A stretch of 37,907 nt of DNA from Propionivibrio dicarboxylicus (lineage in GTDB: Bacteria; Pseudomonadota; Gammaproteobacteria; Burkholderiales; Rhodocyclaceae). The position numbers and the translations under genes were made by a program. Positions 26,164 to 34,619 of this stretch are shown here, in pieces; the stretch's first letter is position 1; each line of letters opens with the position of its first letter. The DNA lies in assembly GCA_945902805.1 (NCBI GenBank), contig CAMDMZ010000042.1, forward strand, positions 1-37,907. Direction: 5' to 3'. The notes under the pieces are model-generated. The model saw only the letters and a list, made by a program, of their open reading frames with translations. It searched no databases and was not told where the DNA came from.

Positions 26164-27478
26164 AGAGCTTCAGCGCAAACAGGGCAATCGACGGCACGAA
26201 TACTATCAGCGCAATCCGTGTGATATCCGACATCAGAAAAGGAATGATGCCGATGAACGTTTCCTTCATCGGTGTGTCCTTGGCCATGCTGCTGATGATG
26301 TACACGTTCATGCCCACTGGCGGCGTGATCAGGCCAATCTCCACCGTCATCAAGGCCAGGATGCCGAACCAGATGGCCTTGCTTTCCGCATCGAGCCCCC
26401 AGTAGTCGCCGCCCATGATGATGGGGAAAAAGATCGGGATGGTGAGCAGCAGCATCGACAGGCTGTCCATGATGCAGCCAAGCGCCAGATAGATGCCGAT
26501 GATGACGAAGAGGATCAACAGGGGCGAAATGTCCAGGCCGATCACCCACGTCGACAATTCGGCGGGCATTTGCGTCAGCGCCAGAAAAACATTCATGATG
26601 TCGGCGCCGAGCAAGATCAGAAAGATCATGGCGGTGGCTTGTGCCGTCCCGTACATGCATGACAGGAAGCCTTTCTGATCGAGACCACCCGACTTCCATG
26701 CCACGAAACCGGTCGCCAGTGTTCCCACCGAAGCGGCTTCGGTGGGGGTAAACACACCACCGTAAATGCCACCGATCACCACGGCGAAGATCAACAGCAC
26801 CGGCCAGGTGGCTACCAGCGCGCCCAAGCGCTGCGAGCAGTCTGCCTGGTTCCCGGCCGGCGCAGCCGCCGGGTCGAGGCGGGCAATGATGGCAACCACC
26901 AACATGTAGCCAGTCATCGCGATCAGCCCCGGGATGAAGGCGGCGACAAACAGCTTGGCGATATTCTGCTCCGTCAGGATGGCGTAGATCACCAGCGGGA
27001 CCGAGGGCGGAATCAGGATGCCCAGTGTGCCACCCGCCGCGATGGCGGCGGTCGCCAGGCGGCCCGAATATTTCTGCTTGCGCAATTCCGGCAGCGCCAC
27101 CTGGCCCATGGTGGCCGCTGTCGCCAGGGATGAACCACAGATCGCGCCAAAGCCGGCGCACGCCGCAATCGCGGCCATGGCCATGCCGCCGCGCCAGTGA
27201 CCGATAAACGCGTTCCCCGCCTGGAAGAGTGCCCGCGAAAGTCCGCCATGAGTGGCGAATTGCCCCATCAGCAGGAACAAGGGTACGACCGAAAGATCGT
27301 AGACCGAATAACGCGCCCAGGCAGCGGTCTTAAGATAGTTCAGCCAGGGTGCGGCGCCCGCAATCCAGATGTATCCGATTGACCCGGCCAGCAACATCGC
27401 CATCCCGATGTGTATTCGCAAGGCGAGGAGCAGCAGCATCAAGCCGCCAATCAGCATCCCCTGTTCAATACCCGTCAT
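26162..27478 (-). CDS. dctM: TRAP transporter large permease, DctM type
   Basis: This 438-residue inner-membrane protein with about twelve hydrophobic segments is the sodium-coupled transport subunit of a tripartite ATP-independent periplasmic carrier. Family hallmarks seen are PLFLLMGQFATHGGLSRALFQ, GFGAICGSSLATAATMGQVALPELRKQKY and the GGTLGILIPPSVPLVIYA block. Later come FTPTEAASVGTLATG and the closing LITPPVGMNVYIISSMAKD. The ATG at 27476-27478 overlaps the dctQ stop (ATGA), giving translational coupling. Length is normal for the family. The stop overlaps copy 8 of the dispersed repeat. Confidence 0.93.
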   Translation of the reverse strand: MTGIEQGMLIGGLMLLLLALRIHIGMAMLLAGSIGYIWIAGAAPWLNYLKTAAWARYSVYDLSVVPLFLLMGQFATHGGLSRALFQAGNAFIGHWRGGMAMAAIAACAGFGAICGSSLATAATMGQVALPELRKQKYSGRLATAAIAAGGTLGILIPPSVPLVIYAILTEQNIAKLFVAAFIPGLIAMTGYMLVVAIIARLDPAAAPAGNQADCSQRLGALVATWPVLLIFAVVIGGIYGGVFTPTEAASVGTLATGFVAWKSGGLDQKGFLSCMYGTAQATAMIFLILLGADIMNVFLALTQMPAELSTWVIGLDISPLLILFVIIGIYLALGCIMDSLSMLLLTIPIFFPIIMGGDYWGLDAESKAIWFGILALMTVEIGLITPPVGMNVYIISSMAKDTPMKETFIGIIPFLMSDITRIALIVFVPSIALFALKL

Positions 27479-28002
27479 GCCGAAGATGTTCCGCTGAAGT
27501 CGATCCAGGCGGTGTAAAGGGCGGCACAACCGAGCAGGAAGAAGGATGGCACCATCGGCAGGTAGCCCCACCAGGTCGGCAGATTCAGCAACATGGAGGC
27601 ATCGCCGTTACCCTGCAATTCGATCATGCCGAGGGCAATGCGCCAGGACAGGACGAAGGCGGCAATCGCCAACACAATACTGGCGACGATATCAAGCGCC
27701 TTGTTGGCCCGCTTTGGCAGTCCGCTGGTGAAGAATTCGACGATGACATGGCCACGAATGATCTGGCCAAACGGCAGCGACATGGCGACGGCGACGGCCG
27801 ACATCATCTGCACCAGCTCGTAATCGCCGAGTATCGGTTTGCCGAAGAAGGTCCGTCCAACGATGCTGGCCAGCGACATCAATGCCATCAGGATCAGGAT
27901 GATGCCGGCACAGACGGCAAAAAAGCGGCAAGCCGAGGTCAGGAGCTTGCCGACCAGCGCACCGGGTTGCGCCTCGGAATCAACAGAAAAAGTATCCGGC
28001 AC
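27475..28002 (-). CDS. dctQ: TRAP transporter small permease, DctQ type
   Basis: This 175-residue inner-membrane protein with four transmembrane segments pairs with DctM. Conserved features are SIVGRTFFGKPILGDYELVQMM after the first two helices, SLPFGQIIRGHVIVEFFT, and a C-terminal hydrophobic pair (PTWWGYLPMVPSFFLLGCAA). Order dctP-dctQ-dctM on the minus strand is the usual one. It begins 12 bp after the dctP stop and overlaps dctM. Confidence 0.92.
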   Translation of the reverse strand: MPDTFSVDSEAQPGALVGKLLTSACRFFAVCAGIILILMALMSLASIVGRTFFGKPILGDYELVQMMSAVAVAMSLPFGQIIRGHVIVEFFTSGLPKRANKALDIVASIVLAIAAFVLSWRIALGMIELQGNGDASMLLNLPTWWGYLPMVPSFFLLGCAALYTAWIDFSGTSSA

Positions 28003-28014
28003 GGCGCGGCAATC

Positions 28015-29049
28015 TTACTTCCTGGTGTATTTCTGGATCAGATCGCGCGCGGCTTGCAAGGTCTTGGGGCCATCGTGTCCGAGCTTGGTGATGTTGGCGG
28101 CCCATTCATCATCAAGCGTGTCCGTCGCCTTTTTCCACTTGTCGAGTTCGGCGGCCGGAATGACGTTGATCGCCACGCCAGACGCTTTGACCTTGTCACG
28201 CCCTGGGGAGTCGTCCGCTTCCTGTGTTTTGCCGGCGAAGGCGGACAGCTCCAACCCGGAGTTGTCATCGATCACCTTCTTCAATTCTGGTGCCAATGAC
28301 TCGTACTTTGCCTTGTTCATGGCCATGATGAACACGGCGGTGTACAAGGCGTTGTACTTCGGATCGGTCTCGGCCGCAAACTTGGCCAGTTCATTCACTT
28401 TGATGCTGGGAACCACCTGATACGGCAGCACGGCGCCATCGATCACCCCTTTGGACATGGCTTCGGCAACCGCAGGCACCGGCATGCCGACCGGCGTGGC
28501 GCCGAGCATGCCCAGCATTTTGCTGGTCAGGCGCGTCGGCGCACGAAGTTTCATGCCCTTGAAATCAGCCATGGTGTTGATCGGCTTCTTGGTGGTGAAC
28601 AAGGTACCGGGGCCATGAACATGAACCGCCAGGAGGTGCGTGTCTTTGAATTCGTGCTTGGAATACGTCTGATAAAAGTCCCAGGCGGCGCGACTGGTGG
28701 CTTCGGCATTGGTCATCATGAAGGGCAATTCGAACACTTCCGTCATCGGAAAGCGATTCGCCGAGTAGCCGGCAATCGTCCAGATGATGTCCGCCACGCC
28801 GTCTTTGGCCTGGTCGTAGAGCTGCGGTGGCGTGCCGCCCAATTGCATTGCGGGATAGATCTGGCACTTGATCCGGTTTCCAGATTGCTTGGCCAGTTTG
28901 GCGCACCAGGGCTCGAAAACGCCAGTCTGGATGAATGTCGTTGGCGAAACGAAGTGATGGATCTTCAACGTCACTTCCTGCGCCTGAACCAACCCGGCGG
29001 TGCCAGCGAGTGATACGGAAAGCATCGCGTTTAGCAACAGCTTCTTCAT
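28015..29049 (-). CDS. dctP: TRAP transporter substrate-binding protein, DctP type
   Basis: This 344-residue periplasmic protein has a signal peptide (MKKLLLNAMLSVSLAGTAGL, cleavage after QA about residue 23). The body begins EVTLKIHHFVSPTTFIQTGVFEPWCAKLAKQSGNRI, typical of DctP proteins. The ligand-contact region has KGMKLRAPTRLTSKMLGMLG, with the arginine expected to hold a carboxylate, and PVGMPVPAVAEAMSKGVIDG. It therefore probably imports an organic acid; dicarboxylates, keto acids or aromatic acids are possible. A GGAG site lies eight bases before the ATG at 29047-29049. It is first in the TRAP operon; no promoter was clear in the 228 bp to the divergent FAD-oxidase gene. Confidence 0.93.
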   Translation of the reverse strand: MKKLLLNAMLSVSLAGTAGLVQAQEVTLKIHHFVSPTTFIQTGVFEPWCAKLAKQSGNRIKCQIYPAMQLGGTPPQLYDQAKDGVADIIWTIAGYSANRFPMTEVFELPFMMTNAEATSRAAWDFYQTYSKHEFKDTHLLAVHVHGPGTLFTTKKPINTMADFKGMKLRAPTRLTSKMLGMLGATPVGMPVPAVAEAMSKGVIDGAVLPYQVVPSIKVNELAKFAAETDPKYNALYTAVFIMAMNKAKYESLAPELKKVIDDNSGLELSAFAGKTQEADDSPGRDKVKASGVAINVIPAAELDKWKKATDTLDDEWAANITKLGHDGPKTLQAARDLIQKYTRK

Positions 29050-29277
29050 TTTGTGACTCCTGCTTTGTGGAACGGTCAGCCGTACAAGCCACCGTCGAGT
29101 GCGCCGATCGGCGGCGATTTTGGCACGGATCACCCCCCGAACAGTGCACCAGTGAATTTGGTGGCTGTGCTTGCTGGCTCTCGGCGGAACGCACAAAATG
29201 GGCGACTACGCCAACGCCACGGTCTTGAACATGCCCACCGCTGACATGATGCAATTTTCGCCACGAGGCGGTCGCTG

Positions 29278-30933
29278 ATGCAGCGGCGCGATTTTCTGGT
29301 CGGTGCAACTGCTGCGGGCGTACTGGCCGCCTGCGGTGCGCCGACTGCCACCAATCAACCCGCACTGACTTTCAGCGGCGCGAATCTCGCCCTCGGCCAT
29401 CGCTTGCGTAAATCCGGCGCACACTCAGACGCAGATTTTCCGGCACCGACCGAAACGCGACACGTCGATGTGGCCATCGTCGGTGGCGGGATCGGTGGGC
29501 TCGCGGCGGCTTGGCGCCTGGCCCGCGAAGGCGTCGATGACTTTCTGCTGGTCGAATTGGAAACCGATTTAGGTGGCAATTCACGTGCCGGACAGAATGC
29601 CGTCTCGGCGTTTCCACTAGGCGCCCATTACCTGCCGCTGCCACCCCGCGAGGCGATCGCCGTGCGCGAATTGCTGCGCGAACTCGGTGCCTTGCACGGT
29701 GAGGGGTCGCGCTTGGCGGACTACGAGGAAACTCTGATCGCTGCCGCACCGCAAGAACGATTGTTCATTGATGGCTGGTGGCAGGAAGGTTTGTGGCCGA
29801 CCCATCGTGTGCCGGCTAATGAACGGGTGCAATACGCCCGCTTCCAGGCTTTCGTCGGCGAACTGCGCACCATGCGCGACATCCATGGGCGGCGACCGTT
29901 TGCCCTGCCGCTGGAACTCTCGGCGACCGACGGCGAATGGCGCGCGCTGGATCGTATGTCGTTCCGTGACTGGCTACAACGGGAGAGCTATTCCGCGCCC
30001 GGCCTGCACTGGCTGGCCAACTATGCGACGCGCGACGATTATGGTACTGACTACACGCAAACCTCGGCCTGGGCCGGACTGCATTACTTCGCCTGTCGCG
30101 GCGATGGTAAAGAGAGCGATCTGGACGGCCACATGTTGACCACGCCGGGCGGCAATGCCTGGCTGGCGGAAGGCCTCGGGCGCCGCCTGACGGGCACCGG
30201 GGCACAGCGGGTAATTGCCCCGGCGATGGCCTATCGGGTTGAGGAAAACCGCACTGGAGTGACTTGCGACATCTATCTCGCGGCGGAAAATCGTAGCGTG
30301 CGGGTGCAGGCGAAAGCCCTGATCTGGGCAGCGCCGCTATTCCTGATTCCGCACACCTTCGTCAATCCGCTACGAGCGTGGCAGGAGTTGGCACGGCGGT
30401 CCGAATATGCGCCTTGGGTGGTAGTGAATCTGACACTGGCCGCACCGTTGATGCGGCGGACTGGCGCGCCCCTGGCTTGGGACAATGTGATCTACGACAG
30501 CGATTCTCTGGGTTACGTCGTCGCCACACATCAGGCGATGCGCTACGCGCCGGGGCCAACGGTGCTGACCTGGTATCGGGCGCTGCATGAACCCTCAATT
30601 TCGCCGTCTCGCCAGCACCGACTTTTTGCAACCGATCCTCATTTCTGGGCCGAGGCAGCACTCAACGATCTGGCGCGTCCGCACCCCGAGATTCGTGAGT
30701 TGGTGACAGAAATTCATGTCCATAGCCACGGCCACGCCATGATACGACCCGTACCGGGCACGATCTGGGATCCGGCGCGCACCGCGCTAAAGCGCGGCAG
30801 TCGCCACATCCACTTTGCCCATGCCGACGTATCCGGTCTTTCCTTGTTTGAGGAAGCCATGCACCGCGGCGTGCTGGCAGCCGAAAATACCGTGCGTCGT
30901 TTTGGTCTGCGCATCGGCAACGCTCTGGGCTAG
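29278..30933 (+). CDS. FAD-dependent amine-oxidase-like lipoprotein (Tat-like signal)
   Basis: This 551-residue protein has an N-terminus MQRRDFLVGATAAGVLAACGAP, combining a twin-arginine motif (RRDFL) with a lipobox ending in Cys19, so it should be folded with FAD and then anchored as a lipoprotein. The dinucleotide motif VAIVGGGIGGLAAAWRLAREG (about 65-85) is the amino-oxidase/phytoene-desaturase form, followed by ELETDLGGNSRAGQN. The substrate is unknown. The gene is followed by a small membrane protein and a SpeD gene, a context that hints at polyamine or amine chemistry. Copy 9 of the 27-bp repeat is translated within the catalytic part as SPSRQHRLFA. A GAGG site lies nine bases before the ATG. 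Confidence 0.82.
   Translation: MQRRDFLVGATAAGVLAACGAPTATNQPALTFSGANLALGHRLRKSGAHSDADFPAPTETRHVDVAIVGGGIGGLAAAWRLAREGVDDFLLVELETDLGGNSRAGQNAVSAFPLGAHYLPLPPREAIAVRELLRELGALHGEGSRLADYEETLIAAAPQERLFIDGWWQEGLWPTHRVPANERVQYARFQAFVGELRTMRDIHGRRPFALPLELSATDGEWRALDRMSFRDWLQRESYSAPGLHWLANYATRDDYGTDYTQTSAWAGLHYFACRGDGKESDLDGHMLTTPGGNAWLAEGLGRRLTGTGAQRVIAPAMAYRVEENRTGVTCDIYLAAENRSVRVQAKALIWAAPLFLIPHTFVNPLRAWQELARRSEYAPWVVVNLTLAAPLMRRTGAPLAWDNVIYDSDSLGYVVATHQAMRYAPGPTVLTWYRALHEPSISPSRQHRLFATDPHFWAEAALNDLARPHPEIRELVTEIHVHSHGHAMIRPVPGTIWDPARTALKRGSRHIHFAHADVSGLSLFEEAMHRGVLAAENTVRRFGLRIGNALG
30601..30627 (+). repeat. Dispersed 27-bp repeat, copy 9
   Basis: The plus strand reads TCGCCGTCTCGCCA then GCACCGACTTTTT, one base from consensus. 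It lies inside the FAD-oxidase gene in the coding sense, in the same frame as copy 4 of the C-S lyase gene. Confidence 0.85.
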
Positions 30934-30966
30934 ACTACTCGGCATCTTTGCCATGGAAAACAACGC

Positions 30967-31350
30967 ATGAAACAACTTATTGGTGCCGTCTTTCAGCTCA
31001 TCGGTATCGTCGCCGGTGTAGTTCTTCTGCTCAAACCTTTCGGCATGGCGCCGCTGGCCGCCGGTCCCATCATGTGGTTCACCTTTCCCTGCGGCTGCGT
31101 GGCCGGCCATTTACTGCTGATTTCGGGCAGCGGGCCAACCGAAGTGCGGCTGGTTTCGATGATTACCGGCGGCGCCTTGTTGTTGCTGGCGCTGATCGCT
31201 ACCGTGGCGCAGTTCTTGATCAGTGGTGGCCTTCTGGTGCCAGCCAGCGACAGCTTCTCGCTGTGGTTTGTCGCCAGCGGCGGTTTTGTCCTCGGCGGCA
31301 TGGCGTGGTCGTTGCGTAACTTTGGCCGTAGCGCCCCGCCCAAAGCCTGA
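30967..31350 (+). CDS. Small integral membrane protein, function unknown
   Basis: This 127-residue protein has four hydrophobic segments (LIGAVFQLIGIVAGVVLLL, GPIMWFTFPCGCVAGHLLLI, MITGGALLLLALIATVAQFLI, LWFVASGGFVLGGMAWSL) and a basic C-terminus RNFGRSAPPKA. I do not recognise the family. DUF350 proteins occur in related polyamine clusters, but this protein lacks a clear internal duplication, so I do not assign it there. It lies 33 bp after the FAD-oxidase gene and 27 bp before SpeD, so the three are likely one transcript. Confidence 0.75.
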   Translation: MKQLIGAVFQLIGIVAGVVLLLKPFGMAPLAAGPIMWFTFPCGCVAGHLLLISGSGPTEVRLVSMITGGALLLLALIATVAQFLISGGLLVPASDSFSLWFVASGGFVLGGMAWSLRNFGRSAPPKA

Positions 31351-31377
31351 CCCGCATCTTTCCAGTATCCGTCCAGC

Positions 31378-31770
31378 ATGCAAGGCCTGCACATCCTCGC
31401 CGAGTTTCACGCCTGTGCCGGCGAACGGCGCTGCCTGGAGCAGGCCGACGAACTCGCCGGGCTCTGTCGCCGGGTATGTCGCGAGGCTGGACTGGTGCCC
31501 GTCGCCGAAGCCTTTCACCAGTTTGCCGGCGCCGGCGCGACCGGGGCTGTCGTGCTGGCCGAATCGCATCTGGCGATCCACACCTGGCCCGAACTCAGCT
31601 CGGTCACGCTGGATCTCTATGTATGCAATTTCAGCCAGGATAATCGCGCCACGGCAGAGGCCGCGTTCCGCGCGCTACAACAGGCATTTCAGCCGCAGCA
31701 CGTGGTCCGCCGCGACATTCAACGCGGAGAAGTTGACCTGCATCAGCCCGCACCTGCTGGAATGCGTTAA
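31378..31770 (+). CDS. speD: S-adenosylmethionine decarboxylase proenzyme (SpeD/SpeH type)
   Basis: This 130-residue protein is of the small bacterial AdoMet decarboxylase class, which self-cleaves to form a pyruvoyl group and makes decarboxylated AdoMet, the aminopropyl donor for spermidine. The processing site is intact: Ser63 in LAESHLAIHTWPE, preceded by Glu. The N-terminal MQGLHILAEFHAC and DLYVCNFS match the family. Enzymes of this size function as dimers. There is no spermidine synthase gene in the window. It follows the FAD-oxidase and membrane-protein genes and precedes trpB2 by 77 bp. No strong ribosome-binding site is seen. Confidence 0.88.
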   Translation: MQGLHILAEFHACAGERRCLEQADELAGLCRRVCREAGLVPVAEAFHQFAGAGATGAVVLAESHLAIHTWPELSSVTLDLYVCNFSQDNRATAEAAFRALQQAFQPQHVVRRDIQRGEVDLHQPAPAGMR

Positions 31771-31847
31771 TTTCCCGGTTTCACGACTTCTGCACCTTTC
31801 TTTAATTCAACTTTATTCCACCATCACCGCATAAAAGGGGAGACAAC

Positions 31848-33212
31848 ATGGCTCAGACGCGCATCGTTCTTGATGAATCCGAAATCCCGACCCACTGGTA
31901 CAACATCGTCGCCGACTTGAAGAACCCGCCTGCACCGCCGCTGGGTCCGGACGGCAATCCGGTGGGCCCGGAGCAGATGCTGGCCATCTTCCCCGGCCCG
32001 GTGCTGGAGCAGGAAATGTCGGCCGAGCGCTGGATCAAGATTCCCGACGAAGTGCGCAAGGTTTACGCCCTGTGGCGTCCGAGCCCGCTGTGCCGCGCCG
32101 AGCGCCTGGAGCAGATGCTCGGCACGCCGGCCAAGATTTTCTACAAGTACGAAGGCGTCTCGCCCGCCGGTTCGCACAAGCCGAACTCCGCCGTACCGCA
32201 GGCTTACCTGAACAAGATCGCCGGCACCAAGCGCCTCGTCACCGAAACTGGCGCCGGCCAGTGGGGCTCGTCGCTGTCGTTCGCCGGCCAGATGTTCGGC
32301 CTGCCAGTACGCGTGTACATGGTCAAAGTTAGCTATGACCAGAAACCCTATCGCCGCCTGATGATGCAGACTTGGGGCGGGGAAGTGGTTGCCAGCCCGT
32401 CGAACCTGACCAAGACCGGCCGCGATCTGTTGGCCCAGGACCCGAACAATCCCGGCAGCCTCGGCATCGCGATTTCGGAAGCTGTCGAAGAGGTGGTTAG
32501 CACGCCGGGCAGCAAATACGCGCTGGGCTCTGTGTTGAACCACGTGCTACTGCACCAGACCATCATCGGCCAGGAAGCCAAGAAACAGTTCGAAAAATTC
32601 GGCGAATACCCGGACATGATCTTTGCGCCGTGCGGTGGTGGCTGCAACTTCGCCGGCGTCAGCTTCCCCTTCCTCGGCGATGCGGCCGCCGGCGACAAGC
32701 GCGCACAGAAAATCCGCTTCGTGGCGGTCGAGCCGGCTTCATGCCCGACGCTGACCAAAGGCGTCTATGCCTACGACTACGGCGACTCCTCCGGTTTCAC
32801 ACCGTTGATGAAGATGTACACACTGGGTCACGACTTCATGCCGCCCGGCATCCACGCGGGCGGTCTGCGTTATCACGGCGATTCACCGCTGATCTCGCAG
32901 CTTTATCACGAGAAGCTGATCGAAGCCGTTGCCGTGCCGCAGACCGGAACGTTTGAGGCCGGCGTGATGTTCGCCAAGGCCGAAGGCATTATTCCGGCCC
33001 CTGAATCGGCTCACGCCATTCGCGCCTGTATCGATGAAGCCCTGCGTTGCAAGGCGACCGGTGAGCCGAAGACGCTGTTCTTCAACTTGTCGGGACATGG
33101 TCATTTCGACATGGCGTCTTATGAAAGCTATTTCGCCGGTAAGCTCGAGGACTTCGAGTACCCGGCCGAGGCAATTCAGGCTTCGCTGGCGCATTTGCCC
33201 AAGGTTGGTTAA
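31848..33212 (+). CDS. trpB2: TrpB-like pyridoxal-phosphate protein (TrpB2)
   Basis: This 454-residue cytoplasmic protein belongs to the TrpB2 subgroup of tryptophan synthase beta-like enzymes, longer than TrpB1 (about 400). PLP lysine K111 is in the subgroup motif AGSHKPNSA (GSHK-PN replaces GAHK-IN of TrpB1). Glutamate follows in ETGAGQWG, and the phosphate loop is APCGGGCNFAG. TrpB2 can condense indole with serine and is thought to salvage indole or act on related substrates without TrpA. No trpA gene is nearby. A clear GGGGAGA site precedes the ATG, and the codon choice is more C-ending than in the neighbours, hinting at strong expression. Confidence 0.9.
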   Translation: MAQTRIVLDESEIPTHWYNIVADLKNPPAPPLGPDGNPVGPEQMLAIFPGPVLEQEMSAERWIKIPDEVRKVYALWRPSPLCRAERLEQMLGTPAKIFYKYEGVSPAGSHKPNSAVPQAYLNKIAGTKRLVTETGAGQWGSSLSFAGQMFGLPVRVYMVKVSYDQKPYRRLMMQTWGGEVVASPSNLTKTGRDLLAQDPNNPGSLGIAISEAVEEVVSTPGSKYALGSVLNHVLLHQTIIGQEAKKQFEKFGEYPDMIFAPCGGGCNFAGVSFPFLGDAAAGDKRAQKIRFVAVEPASCPTLTKGVYAYDYGDSSGFTPLMKMYTLGHDFMPPGIHAGGLRYHGDSPLISQLYHEKLIEAVAVPQTGTFEAGVMFAKAEGIIPAPESAHAIRACIDEALRCKATGEPKTLFFNLSGHGHFDMASYESYFAGKLEDFEYPAEAIQASLAHLPKVG

Positions 33213-33230
33213 GCGTTCATTTCTTTCCCG

Positions 33231-33902
33231 ATGCGGCTCACGTTCTTTCTTCTGATCCTGCTTAACCTCGCGTTCCTTGTCTGGAGCGCGGGGTATCTTG
33301 GAACGCAGGATTCGGGACGTGAGCCGGAACGCTTAAGTCAGCAGATTTCGCCTGAAAAGATACGTATCGTCGCCGAAACTTCAGCAACATCGGCTAAATA
33401 TGAAGCTGAACCCCTTGCCGGCTGTCGTCTCGTGAGCAATCTGGGTGGCGACGACGCCGCTCTTCTTGAGAAGTCGCTGACGAGCAGCGCGGGGGTCACG
33501 ACCAAGGTTCTGGCTGGCACTCCGGTCAACACGTACTGGGTCTTGATACCAAGCTTGGCAACTCGTCCAATTGCCGACAAGAAGCTCGCTGAAATACGTA
33601 AATTAGGCGTGGATGATGCCAAGATAGTAGAAAATGAAACTCTGGGTCCGGTAATCATTTCGCTGGGTATTTTTAGTACTGACAAGTTGGCCCAGGACTA
33701 TTTGGCGGCTATGAACAAAAAAGGCGTGCGTTCGGCCCAAGTCGAGATTCGCCAACGACCCAGTCATAAGGTGGCGCTCGAAGTTCGTGGCGCAGCCGAA
33801 CAATTGCAGCGCCTGCCCGAGATGCTGACGCCCTATCCCGGCTCCAGTTTGGCGGACTGCCCCGTTATCACACCCACTGCCGTACCCGCTGCCACACCCT
33901 AA
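33231..33902 (+). CDS. Membrane-anchored SPOR-like protein
   Basis: This 223-residue protein starts with a signal anchor (RLTFFLLILLNLAFLVWSAG). The C-terminal half has the layout of a SPOR domain: NTYWVLIPSLATRPIADKKLAEIRKLGVDDAKIVEN, then ISLGIFSTDKLAQDYLAAMNKKGVRSAQVE. SPOR domains bind denuded glycan strands of peptidoglycan, often at the division site. The similarity is to the fold pattern, with the typical GVFS-type strand and paired residues. In betaproteobacteria such proteins often lie beside birA/coaX; here it precedes coaE, with its stop directly adjoining the coaE GTG. The linker between anchor and domain is polar. Confidence 0.75.
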   Translation: MRLTFFLLILLNLAFLVWSAGYLGTQDSGREPERLSQQISPEKIRIVAETSATSAKYEAEPLAGCRLVSNLGGDDAALLEKSLTSSAGVTTKVLAGTPVNTYWVLIPSLATRPIADKKLAEIRKLGVDDAKIVENETLGPVIISLGIFSTDKLAQDYLAAMNKKGVRSAQVEIRQRPSHKVALEVRGAAEQLQRLPEMLTPYPGSSLADCPVITPTAVPAATP

Positions 33903-34562
33903 GTGAGCCGCGACGGACCATTCGTTGTCGGGCTCACCGGCGGTATTGGTAGCGGCAAGAGCGCGGCGGGCGAGCACTTTGCAGAACTCGGCGCCGGCGT
34001 CGTCGATACCGATGCCATCGCCCATGCCCTCACGGGACCGAGTGGCGCAGCCATGCCCGCCATCCTGAAGGCATTTGGTTCAGAGATTGCGTCAGCCGAT
34101 GGTGCCCTTGATCGGGCCGCGATGCGCAAACGCGTATTCGCCGATCCCGCCGAACGTCAGCGCCTCGAAGCGATCCTCCACCCCATGATTCGCGCCGAAA
34201 GCGACCGCCGCGTTGCGCAGCTCGATGCGACAGGCGTGCCCTACATCATCCTTGTCGTTCCACTGCTGATTGAGTCGATGCTTGGCAAGGGCAATAGCTA
34301 TCGCGAACGGGTACAGCGTGTGGCGGTCGTGGACTGCGCGCCGGAAACCCAGATTCGCCGTGTGATCGAACGCAACGGACTGCCGCGATCAGATGTTGAA
34401 CACATCCTGGCAGTCCAAGCCACACGCGAACAGCGCCTGAATGTGGCCGATGATGTGATCGACAACAACGGATCATTCAGCGAACTGGCCACGCACGTCG
34501 ACGCGCTCGACCGCGACTATCGTCAATTTGCCACGATTGCCGACCATAAAAAGTCGGTGTGA
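33903..34562 (+). CDS. coaE: Dephospho-CoA kinase
   Basis: This 219-residue cytoplasmic enzyme carries out the last step of coenzyme A synthesis, ATP-dependent phosphorylation of the 3'-hydroxyl of dephospho-CoA. P-loop GLTGGIGSGKS is at residues 10-20, then VDTDAIAHALT, LEAILHPMIRAE and the family's VPLLIES. The start is GTG directly after the SPOR-gene stop. Length is normal. The C-terminus HKKSV is encoded by half of the interrupted repeat copy 10, so the last few residues are probably repeat-derived. Confidence 0.93.
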   Translation: MSRDGPFVVGLTGGIGSGKSAAGEHFAELGAGVVDTDAIAHALTGPSGAAMPAILKAFGSEIASADGALDRAAMRKRVFADPAERQRLEAILHPMIRAESDRRVAQLDATGVPYIILVVPLLIESMLGKGNSYRERVQRVAVVDCAPETQIRRVIERNGLPRSDVEHILAVQATREQRLNVADDVIDNNGSFSELATHVDALDRDYRQFATIADHKKSV

Positions 34563-34601
34563 CCGAAGGAAATCCCCTTTTCGGGACTGGCGGGACGGCG
34601 C
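34548..34601 (-). repeat. Dispersed repeat, copy 10, split by a 27-bp insertion
   Basis: The right half (minus strand CACCGACTTTTT, 34548-34559) and the left half with its last G (GCGCCGTCCCGCCAG, 34587-34601) are separated by 27 foreign bases at 34560-34586. The insert contains the coaE stop codon. GGCGGG and CCCGCC at 34589-34606 could form a hairpin. Confidence 0.7.
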
Positions 34602-34619
34602 CCGCCGGATGCTCACTCG

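Noticed and set aside
34563-34619. Terminator between coaE and dsbC
   Set aside because: GGCGGG/CCCGCC can pair, but there is no T-run on either side and part of it is repeat copy 10.
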